A stretch of DNA of 64,000 nt from NCBI GenBank assembly GCA_963377175.1, contig CAUJNA010003773.1:296501-360500 (forward strand), given 5' to 3'. Made by a program: the position numbers and the translations under genes. The notes below the pieces were generated by a model. The model did no database searches and had not been told where the DNA came from. It saw only the letters and a list, made by a program, of their open reading frames with translations. Shown here one piece after another: positions 32,955 through 44,500 of this stretch. The stretch is from Effrenium voratum (taxonomy: Eukaryota > Sar > Dinophyceae > Suessiales > Symbiodiniaceae). Numbering within the stretch: position 1 is the first letter of the stretch; every line of letters starts with the position of its first letter.

Positions 32955-35900
32955 TCATTCCGCGGCTTGCTTCACGCGCACGACCTGGAACACGCGACTG
33001 TGACCTCGGTGCAGCCGGCGGAAGTCGTGAGCAACCCCAGTCCAACAGAAGCAACCAAGCCTAAACTTGGTACCCTCAAAAAAAGACGACACACCCACCA
33101 CACCTTGATCGCCTTACATGCACTGAGCAAGCTCACCGGAGATCGTGGTGATCCTCCCCAGGTGCTTCGCCTCGCCACTGTAGTACCTGGGTTGCTTGAA
33201 TGGGAGGCTCTGTTCATGAGCGCGAAACCCAGTTGTACAAGACTGGCAAACATCGGGCTACCCAAGTTGCAGGCAACTAGAAGCTGCTGAACAATCTGGC
33301 TGCACCCCGAAAAACTGCTTGGCGTCCCGTCCCCCGGGTTTTTCAACCCTCACCCCCCCCCCAAAAAAAACAAACAAGACAAAACAAAAAACGGGGAGCT
33401 CCCCCCCCCCCCGAAACCGGCGCATTCCTTCGCGCGCTCAGGTCTCTGTCGAGAGAAAAACAAGAAAAACCCGCCGGGGCCCCCGGCAAGCTGTAGCTGC
33501 CCTCCGCGCAGTCCTCGGGGACGTCCCAGGTGATCGTCACCGTGCTGGCCGAGATGCCTCGCGTCGCACGTCGATCCCCAGCCCAGCCGAAGCGGTGGTG
33601 TCGCTCGCTTGCTGGTTTTTTCCTTATTGATTTTTGTGGGTGTTGTGTTGGGTCTTTGTTGGGGTTTGTTTGGGGGTTTCTTGTTCTTTGGATTTTTGGT
33701 GGTGTTTGTTTTGTTGTGCTTTTCTTTAACAACCACATTTGAGTGATAGTCAAAACCTAGCATTCAAACGGTCTACCTCGAACCGTGTAAAGAATTAAAA
33801 GGCGGCTGCACCCATGTGTGGTGGGACTATCCCTTACTAACCTTCATCTACTCAGGTTTTGATTGTGGGAGCTGGGGTTCAAACGTCCCAAACCGCCAAT
33901 CCAAACCACCAATGGAGAGCTAGCTGATGAGTGCCAGGTTCATAGCCATGTTTGAGTCCCGCCTACTCGCTTCCACTCAAAGCGCAGCTCCCAGTCGTTG
34001 TCATCTGCAACCTCATCGCATAAGGACGACGCGAGATCGGACAAAGCTGAGAAGCAATGCCAGTTGCGCCAAAACCTGCTGCTAGATCAAAGACACATCG
34101 GAGAACGATCCATGGCTACAAGGCGACATCAAGTTGACTAATTGTGCGTGAAGCATCTAGAAAACGTACGCCGTGCCATGCAACAGCGCACTCACATATT
34201 GGTGTGTCTCGCAATGAGGGACCCACCCCCCGTTCCTCTTAGAACCACTCCAGAAACGGTATCCTCAAAAATAGATGCGCGCAGATGCGAAAACGAGCTG
34301 AGACCAGGACCCGCAGCCAGGTTCTTCCGTCCTCCTGACTCCGCGGGCTCTACCAGCATCTTGCAACCAAAACTATGGCTTTCGTGGCTTTACACGGGCC
34401 GTCCCTGCAAGGAGAACCCCCGACAAAAATGGTGTTTTTGTCGGTGTCCCTTGAAATCGCTTTGAGCCAACCCAACGGGTGCCTCGAAAAACCGGCACAC
34501 GCAACCGGACTATGTGGCCATTGGCACACGCGCCTTCAGCCGCCAGACCGAGACGAAGCTGGAGTTTCGCCGCAAATTGTTCCGGGGGTGGGCTCCCCAG
34601 ATGGTCGCCTGCCGGAAAAAGGGGGAAAAAAAAACAACGGAGGCAAAGGAAGGATCCCATCAGAGCAGCTCCAAATGGATTTCTTTGGTCGAAATGGGGC
34701 CCTTTTCGCGAAGCTGCATTGAAACCAAGAGGAAACCAACCATTTTGGGGGCCAATAGCGGGAGAAGACCCAAATATGAAAGCACGGGGGCAAGGCATTA
34801 AATTATGGCTTCCAAATCCATGAAGCAACCCCAAATGGCAAGGATTTCCTTGAAATGTCCCTTGAACACACACCTATCACCCCAAAGATGGGCTTCTTTC
34901 AGGGCGCCTTAAGCTTGGGATGAAGGGTAAGCCCTTTGCTGGGTCGCAGTTTGTCCCCTGGTCCCCCCAAAATGGGGCGCTCCTTTCTGACAACCCCAAA
35001 CCAAACGCGCCTCTTTGGCATAACTGGGGGAGGATGGTGTCCCGAAAACGGATAAAAATGGCATCCCCCCCAACCAAATGGGAAGACAGACCCATTTTCC
35101 GGACGTCTTCCCCCCCGGGGAAAAAAAAAAAAAAACGGTCCGAAAGTCGGGCCTGGGCCATACCGCCCGCGTGGACCATGGGCCAAACGTCGGACTTCAC
35201 GTCCCCGAACTTGCCGCCTGCGTCCGACTTGTCAGCTTGGGCGTTTCGGGGCCAAGTGAGTCGTAGCCAAAACCACCTGGATCGCCAGTTGCTGCTTTTT
35301 TTTTCTCCATCCACTTGACCCCAAAAACCAGCAACGGTGACTGAAAAAAGCAGCAACTTGGCTATCTAGGCAGGTACAAAAATGGTGAACCCAAAACTAT
35401 GCAGAGTTACCGAGGTGGGCGAACCTATTTATGGTTGGGAGTGAACCCTTACTCTACCCGGGTTTTGGTTGAGGGTCAACTGACTTTTAGGGGTTGGGGT
35501 TTTGGTGAGTCAGGGAATTGGGGCTTGGGTTTCGGGCGAACTGGGCTGAGGGCTGCTAACTTCAAGATTAACATGCTGAGACAAATGGCGCTTCTTGACT
35601 TGCACTAGAGCTATCTGCCCACATCGCGACTCCGAGGAACAAGAAAAGCGCAACCCCAAAGCGCAAAGTTCACGTTTCCGCGCTATCCGAATCTACACGC
35701 GGGCCCTGTCACGATCTTATTGAGGTTCCAAAACAGTTGTCCCCATGGACACAGGCAAACCCCCGCAACTGGCCGAATTGTACGGTTCTCATCTTGTCAA
35801 GCTTTGCGCAGTGCAGTGGCCCAAGCTGAATTGGTGTAAAGGTCAGGGTCAAACAACTTAATCACTTGCTACACAGAATCCATCGAAGTCGCGGCCACTT

Positions 35901-38557
35901 ATTTGTGGCGATCTTACCCTGCAAAGAACGCAGCCCGTCCATGAAGTCAAAAATAACTGCCAAAATTTGCCTGCATGGAATACATGATCATGTCACTCAA
36001 AATTATGTCAAATTATGTTGCAAAACCAACCCGTCACCCCCATGAAACGCAGCAATTCTGCAATATTGCTGCGCCAACTTGATTGCCCGAAATGCGCGTG
36101 GAAAGCAGCTTCCTTCTTGGCCTGGAAAAGCGTGTGCCCTTGCCCTCGCACCGAAGAAAAAGAAGAAAAACAAAAAAAACATCCGGCCACGTGGCAGAAG
36201 GATCCGCGAACCAGCTGGAAGTCCCAGAAGGGAAAAAAAAGAGCGTCGTACCCTGCGGAAGGTGCTTTACGGACGAGACCCTTTGCAGAGATGGCACGAG
36301 GATTTTGTGCTTCACAGCAGCACACAGAATCCACTCGAAACTTACCCAGCACCCAACGAAAGCGGCAGGGACTCTCAACAAGTAGTCCCCATGATACACA
36401 AACGCCCACATGACACTGCGGCGACTTGAACAAGACTGTTTACAGCGACATTTGCTTGCTTGGCTGACCTAATCACCCAATGCAATGTTGCTACTACGTA
36501 AGCTGCTTTGACTTACCATCTGCCCGCACGCCACAATCGTGAAAGAGTTGGGAAGTTTGGTTGGGAAAGGAGTGCATGCGCATCCCGACCAACCCGCCTA
36601 TGGGCGGATCATCAGCGACCACATCACTCCTTACTCGCCCATGTATGCCCCCTGCCAACCAATCTGTGCTCTCCAACGCAGCGATTGCACGACAAGTAGC
36701 GGGCAAATAGACAGATCAAGCTGCTTGCAAAGCAAGAAAATCAGGGCATACTGGTTGACCCCTTCTCGGCAAATATAAGTTGTCACTTATCAAGCAAGCA
36801 AGCACATTGTTCTGAACAGTCTGCCAGCATTGTTTCAACTGACTGACATTCAAATCAGATTCCCTCTAGGTTGAACGGGCCAATTGATGACTCATGGCAA
36901 ATTTCATGTGCCTGATCCCTTCAGAATTGCGACCAACTGATTGGTCTGACCAGCCCAGTAGACACGACGTGAGGATGCTAGTGTTGCAGCTTCTCTGAAA
37001 CGAACTGATCAAAGGGCGCCAAACTGAGATGTAAACAACAAAAACCTTCCAAGCTGAAACGAAGTGACAAGCCTTGAGCACAGAGTCGTCCAGCTCGAAA
37101 TCTCTTGAGAAGTGGAAGCATTTGCAAAGCCACGCACACTCTTCTCCCGCCAAAAACACACACTTCTAGTGCCCCCCTTCTAGTGCTGGTGGGGTTGATG
37201 TCCGAGTTCCGGGCACCGAACCGCCGCCCGGGTTGGTGTCTTTTTTGTTTGGTCTTCTTTCGCCGGGCGTCTGCCCCTCCCAAAGCTGCTGCTCAGTGGG
37301 GATGCGCGGCACAGCCCCGGGCCAGCGGTACACCTTGCCCTCGGCCATCTCCTATGGAAATGAGGAGATTCTGAAAATGAGGGAAGCCAACCAAAAAACA
37401 TGATCTTTTTGGCCTTCCTGGATGAAAAAACATTCGGACCATCAGGCAACCCAAAAGATTCTTGGAAACATTCCCAAGCTTTGCCCAGCTGCAAGAGCCC
37501 GTACACCCAGGACAACTGTTCGTCCAACACTTGTCCTTGCGAAACTTTCAACGCATTCCTTGATTCCCGGCCACACGTTGGTCACGTGCTGCTCACGTTG
37601 TTTTCTTTTCCACAGTGCATGCTGCTATCCTTGATAAGAGAGGAATGCTCTGGCCAAATCACACGGAGAGGTCTTGGAAAAAATGATGATGACTCTTGCA
37701 TGGAACTTGTCCTCCCACCCTCAAGCATGCAAAGTGTAGCCCCTTGTCACCATTGCTGTCCTTTCGAATCAAGCCAAAGCTGTGAGCAATGATTTGCCTC
37801 AGCACAAATGAGGACCATGTGTCGCACGCAGAAAGCCACAGGTCAAGGATTCAGATCGTCCCCAGTTGACATCCCGTCCCTTAGCATCCCGTACGAATTT
37901 TCAAGGGACCCCTTGGGGATTCATGTCCACTCACTTTTGAGGTGGTTCCAACTCTTGAAATTCATGGCCTCACTTCTTGGATGATTCTTGGATGATTTTG
38001 CCTCTCCTCGGCCATCTCCCGCAGGATGTTGGTCATGGCTCCGTGGGTGTGGGGCCCGTAGGCGGTGCTGGCGCCCTCGTAGCGCTGGTGCTGGTACTCT
38101 TCGAAGGTGGCGACGTAGCCAGCCTCGGCTCAAAGAACGCCTTGCGATCGCCGCGATAGGGGGAGGGGTGGGAATGATCCTGGGGAGTCCCGAATAAAGG
38201 AAACCACCAGTTGGATGGTTTATGAAGGTCAAAGCAGGGATTCCCGAATAGGGGAAACCACCACTTGGAGGGTTTTTGGGGGTCATACCATTTCTCATTT
38301 TCTGCCAATCGCAGCAGGGAACGAGAGGCTCCCAGCGACTTGGGTCGCAAAGGCTCAACTTTGGCGCAGAAGTTACGCCGATTGCCCGTATTGAGGAAAA
38401 AGGCTTGACATCAAGAGGATGTCAAGATTTCCAAAGTGCAACCATTCACCAACCAACCGAGCAACCGAGCAACCGCGCAACCGAGCAACCGAGCAACCGA
38501 GCAACCGAGCAACCGAGCAACCGAGCAACCAAACAACCAACCAACCAACCAACCAAC

Positions 38558-38596
<39 letters not shown>

Positions 38597-41500
38597 CCAA
38601 GCGACCAAGCAAGCAAGCAAGCAACCAACCAACCAACCAACCAACAAATGTCAAGAAAACAGCGCTGGTGCAACGTTTGAGGCAGCCACATATCCGCTGG
38701 CAACGTTGTTGACCACCACGCGCCCTTCGGGCGATAAGACGCCTCCAGGGCCAAGCAAATGCTTTGGAAGCTGTCTCTTTGGGCTGCAAATGGGCGCGTC
38801 TTGTCGTAGGGGACTCCAAACGTGGATCTTTGTTGTCCTTTTGGTTTCCCATTCAAACCTCCAAACCTTCAAAAAAGGGTATCTTCCACAAAGGACACAA
38901 CCAAATGCGATCATGGCATTTACATCGGTTGAGCACACAGGGCAACGCCCTTGTGGGCCTTTGTTGACAAACGCTTTCTTGATCACCTCAGCCGTTCGTC
39001 GTCCTGCCATCGTTGTGAACTCTCCTGCGACGGATCGATCTGCACGCTTCACTCATGCGGCTCTTGACAGCTGCTCGTTGCTGCTTGTTGATTCTATTTG
39101 GGGCATAGAACCACAACACCTTCAGGCGGCGTAGCTTGCCACCGGGAAGTTGGTGTGCCCCGCTGAACACAATTGAGTCACAATGAAAACATTACCATGT
39201 AAAGAATGAAGAAGGCGGCCGCGGCTATTTATGGCCTTACTAACCTTCATCTACCCGGGTTTTGATGGTCACTCAATTGCAAAAATCGTCTGGTGGAAGG
39301 CGAGTTTCTCCAGCGCGGATGTCATGCTTGTCAAAACCAAATAACGCTTGGGTTGAGTTACCCGGCCGGCAACCATGCGACCTGATTAATGGTTGTTATT
39401 TTTGTTGGTGTACTCCTTTTGGTGATGGTTTTGGAGGGAAACTATAGTGCAAACCGCCCGTCTTGGCAAAAAAGCGAGGCCCAAACCCAGCTGCGTTCAG
39501 CGGAAACCACAAGCGACTGGCTTCGTACTCCTGGCACGCCGGCGATGACCAGATCGCCGATCCGCAGGAGCTGGAAGGCCATTTTCGAAGGCATGTAATC
39601 GTAGGGCGCCTTCATGCCTCGAATCCAAAAACATGAAACTGCGGTCCGTTTGTTTGGACTAACCTGGGGGAGACTTGGGGATTTCCATTTTGGGGGAATC
39701 AACCACCCCTGAGTTGAAGTCGTTACCTTGGAGTCAGTGTCACTCTTTCGCTCTGTGTTTGAGGCTCGGAATCCGTTTCCTTTTGCTGAGTTATGAAGGA
39801 ACCCAAAAGGAACACCGACATCCATGTTGGGGGTCCAAGTCCCGAGAAAAGACGAGCACCACATTCCTCTCTCAAGCTGAGCGACAACTCTTCAAGCCCG
39901 CGACTCCGTGCAAGTTGGAGATTCCCACTGCCCCCCCACCCAGCCACCCACCCCCCCACCCACCCACCCAGAAAAACCAAGGCAAAGGCAAACAACCTGC
40001 ACGCCCCATAACTCGCATCCATCCGCAAGTTCAGTTTGGCACCAAGGCACTGCCGGTGTAGAGCAAGATGTCCTTGGGCCAGTGGCACCTCGCAACAAGG
40101 GCAAGGGCCGAGAGACCTTCAGCCAGGAAGCCTGGTATTGGTTGGACGAAATTCATTTCGCACCACCTAAGAAACCATAGGAAACCACCTGCTGGTTGGT
40201 ATTTACAACGGAATCAGGATGCCCGGGTTTCTCAGGTGGTGCAGGATTTCGTCCATCCACAGTAGCACTGGTTGGCCCACATGGCACACATCGGCAAACG
40301 CCGCTGGTTCCAGAGTTGAGACTTGGGGGCGCGTTTGGCCCTTCGAAGAGCGCAAAAAAGATCACGAGCGTACACTCTCATGAAATACAAGAAAAGAAAA
40401 CAAACAAAAAACAACCAAGAGGTGCCTCCAAAAAAGACACACCCAAAAAAAGGACACTCACCCAGGGTACCGACTGAAACAAAGAAACACAGACCGGGGG
40501 CGTTTTGCCCTCAACCGCTCCGAGTCGCCTTTTGGCCTCCTCGGGCGGAAGTGTCAACAAGTGGCCCATGAAGCGCAGGAAGCCGTTGGTGGGCGTCATG
40601 TTCCTCAACTACCAGCACTTGTACATAGCCCCCTTAAAATTCCATCAAGAAATGGGGACCCCTTTTTGGATGGTGTTCTAGGGAAACCAAAAAGAAAGCA
40701 ATATCTGGGCTTCTCAAGTTTCAGAAACCCAACATAGGCCTTACAGACTCACAAGACCAGGCCCTTTCGAGGTTGGGCACTCAAATTTGTCCTTTCTCCG
40801 GCCTATCACTGTTTGGAAGTGCCTAGCCCAAGTCAAGCAATCTGGTAATCTGGGTATACCAAACCAGTAAACCCTTCGCACCATCACTATGACATGGCTC
40901 TGGCCAAAGTCGTCCACGTTGCTGGGCCCGTCCGTAGTGCCCGCTGCAAAAGAAGTTCCCATTGCAGGTGGACAGGTGCGGCCAGGTGTGCCATCCTGCG
41001 ACTCAAGCGGGATATCGGGTGTGTCCTCTTGTACCCCACAAGGAAAACCGAAATCCATTTGGGGCGGTCCCCCTACAAACAGACGCACCCATCCAGAAAA
41101 GGCAGCGTCCATGGCTTCCGCGGCTATGATCCGGATATGTCAGAGGGTGCGCTTCTGGACAAATTCACCTCCCAACGCAAACATGAGTCGTCCAGCAGAG
41201 CAGATCTGACTGGTACCAACGCCCAGCAAATTACAAAAACAAATACTGGGCTGGAGCAAGGGCAGCCATGTGTACTTGCTTCTGATCGAAGGCAGTGATT
41301 CATGCAAAACTGACCTGTAGAAAAGCAACATCGTCCACATCTATCCGAAAATGGCTGATGTTGTGGCCTCGTATCTGAAGCCGTAGTGGGTAAGGTCTAC
41401 GTAGCGCGTGCGGTAGTCAACGCCATGTCCGACGCTGCGCTTGGCCCCATCAAAGATGTGCCTGCCATCGTCTGAAACAACTATCCACGCTGGATCGGCC

Positions 41501-44500
41501 AATGCTTTATGAATGTAGGCAATGCACAGAGCACATGGCCAGCACAAGTCACCCTCACGAGAATCGCCAAGTGAGCAACATGTGTTTCAAGGGCCTTTTC
41601 ACACATTGTAAATGTCTTTTTTGAAATGGGTGGGGCCGTGTGTCTGCTTTAAGGCCACCTTTTTTTCTGTTTTTGTTGTTGCAGGGAACCAAAGTGAAAC
41701 CAGGGACCCTCACGCGGGGCCTTTTTCACCGGATGTCCTTTTCGAATGGGGTGTTTCATTTTTTTTTCTGGGGCTACCTTGTTTGATGGTGTTCTTTAAA
41801 GGGAACCAAAGGGAAATTCCCCGTCTTTCTGAAATTCCCTCAAGCCAAGAAGGGGCGCCCCGGCCTGGCAGCCAGGTACTGCCTCTCCCCGATGACCCGC
41901 GTGGAGCGGAGGATGTCGCGGCCCCCCGGAGGATGAGCGGAGGATGTCGGAGTAGCAAACCTCGCGGAGCTTGGGGTTTAGCTTTTAGTCTTTAGTCTTT
42001 AGGGCTTAGGGTTTAGGGTTTAAAAAAAAGAAGCTCCGCAAGCTCCGAGAACGCGCGGGGAAAAGGGCGAGGAGAGATGGGCGGTTTGCTTGCCAAATTT
42101 TGTTCCGTTCTGACTCGAATTTCGATATTACCCATGAGTTCTTTGCAGAAACACTGACGCCAAGTGAAATGGCAGGCACCCCCCACCCCAACCAAACTTC
42201 GCAATTTCGCGGTCGGTGCGCAGGGCTGCGATACCACTCGATTCGAATGCTCCAAAAGGCTCGGATTTGGCCCATCCGAAGCCTCAATTATTTTTAGCCG
42301 AGGCGCTGATTGCGCAGTTTCGCAAGACACACCAGTCTCCTCAAACGTCGCAGCATTCGGAAGCCTCTCGTAGATGTTCAAGTGCCCAGTTGCTCTCGAA
42401 ACGCCGACCAACATCTGCTAAAATCATGACCATGGATTGGCATTTCGAATGGTTGAATCTAATCAACTCTGAATGCAGCCCGGATGGCAAACGGATCTAA
42501 CTCCATCATGTTTGTGGAAACAGCCCACGCCGAACCCGTTTGAGTCCTCGCACCAACTTCCGTGGACATTGGGCGACACGTCCCCAGCAGCGCCGGTGGC
42601 GAAGGCGGCCACAAACGGCCCCTGGCCCGCAGGCGACACTTCGCTGGGGCCATTGATAGCCTCGGATGCGAACTCCAGAAGCTGCGGTTTGCGGCAAGGC
42701 GGCGCAAAATTATCCCTTGTGGAGAGGTTTGCTAGCATTTGGGGGTTTGTCAAAAGGTTCCTTACATGGGATGACCAGTAGGGAAACCACCACAAAAACG
42801 GCTCTCACCACTTGATGGGAAAAGCTTCCGGTGGTCATTTTCGGCCAGGAATGTTGATCAACCCCAGGCTTCGTTTGGCCAAGTGCTTGCCGCCATTGAA
42901 TCAACTTGCACATGTGCGCCTCAGATCCGAAACTGCCCGTGCGCGTAGCATGGATCTCCCCGGGAATGGCACCTCGAGGCCTGAAAACGCCACTCGCCGA
43001 GCGGCGCGCTCAAAGGCGTACTGCGCGTAGCCTTTGTTGTCCCCTGGCGATGCATCCTCCAACTTCCCTCAAAGCACCCCGTCTATACTCTTGAGGGAAG
43101 CGATTCATGAGTGAAACACAAAGGATTGCCGAAGATTGCTCACTCCGTCTCCAAACCAAAACTGACCCCGTCAAGCTTTGCCCAGCCCTCGCAAAGCGTT
43201 GCACAGCAGGTCTGAAGCACTCTGAAGAGCAATGTGATGACAAATCGAGTTTTTGACTTCCATGTTTCATGCCAACATGGCCATGGGGTCAAAATCCCGT
43301 ACCCAGTCAACATCCCAATCCCCACTAAAATAGGTTCTAAATTGGGTGGTGAATTCACCTACCATTTCCAAAATGAGATCCCAAAACGGTTTTGACAACC
43401 ACAGCCACATCTCCTTCCTGAAAACCTGATACACTCCCTCAGACTAACATGGAAGCTCCCAGAAGGCGTCTGTAAATGGAACCAAGTCTTCCAAAGGAGT
43501 CGGAGCTTCCATGTTAGTTTGGGGGAAAGTAAATGCCGGGCCTGAAATCAGGCCGCTGAAGCTCTTCATGCTGGTCGCATGTACAGAAAACCAGTTTAGT
43601 ACGCCCATGGGCTGCTTCGTCTTCGCGTCCAGAATTTTGAGGAGAGTCATGTACCTCTCCTGAGCGATCAGATCTGGGGTTGTCTCAAAATTGGGATATG
43701 GAACCCCCAAAATGGCAATGGTTTCCTTTTGATCCTGTTTATCCCAGCCCCCCCCCAAAAAAAATAATCTTTGGGTCTGGCAACAATGTCTGCAACGTCC
43801 CCAGGTCTCATCTAAAAAAAATGGCACTGTTCAGTGGACATTCCTGGCCAGACCTTGCGCAAGACTGCGCACGGATTCTTTCCTTTGAGAAGCTGTTGGC
43901 GTCCCACCAGAGTTTGCAAAGGCCTCCTTGGAAGGGGCACTGTTGCCAGGTCGCCAGGTCGCTTCTTTCGCAAGGTTGGCCAAACTCCAAGCAGACACGC
44001 GGAAGCGGGGGGGGGGAAAGGGCAAGAATAGCAAGAGGAATGGGGCAACAAGAATACAAATGGTACATGAGCTTGTATCGTGAAACGCTGAAAACGATTG
44101 GTCCAGTTTGTTTCCCTTCAAAACACACCAAGGATTCCCACGCCTGTATCCATGGTGACATGTCATCTCCACCCTCAACCCGTATTGGAACCTTAGTAGC
44201 CCACGTTTTGGAATAGGGTTCCTGGTTTGGTGGGGATTCATGAATATAGCCAGGACCTCCCCGCTTTAGGACGAATTTATGAATCCGGGTCGACAGTATA
44301 CGCCCTTGTGCCCACCTTCCCAAAAAATGCAGTGAAAGAACCTCCCGGGAATCCCAGCACCCCCATTGCCACTTGCAAGGGGTGGACCCAACCGGGGCGG
44401 TCATCGCGCGTCGGTCATTCGGTCGGCCGGCGCCGGGCGGCTACGTCGCTGTCGTACTTGGCGCGCTCCTCTGGCGGGTTGTGAAGATAGGACGTGGGGC

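Noticed and set aside
38276..39134. 232-codon plus-strand ORF and Trp/Leu-rich minus-strand ORFs
   Set aside because: Half of each is the AACC/AAGC microsatellite, and the rest overlaps phase-supported ceramidase exons on the minus strand.
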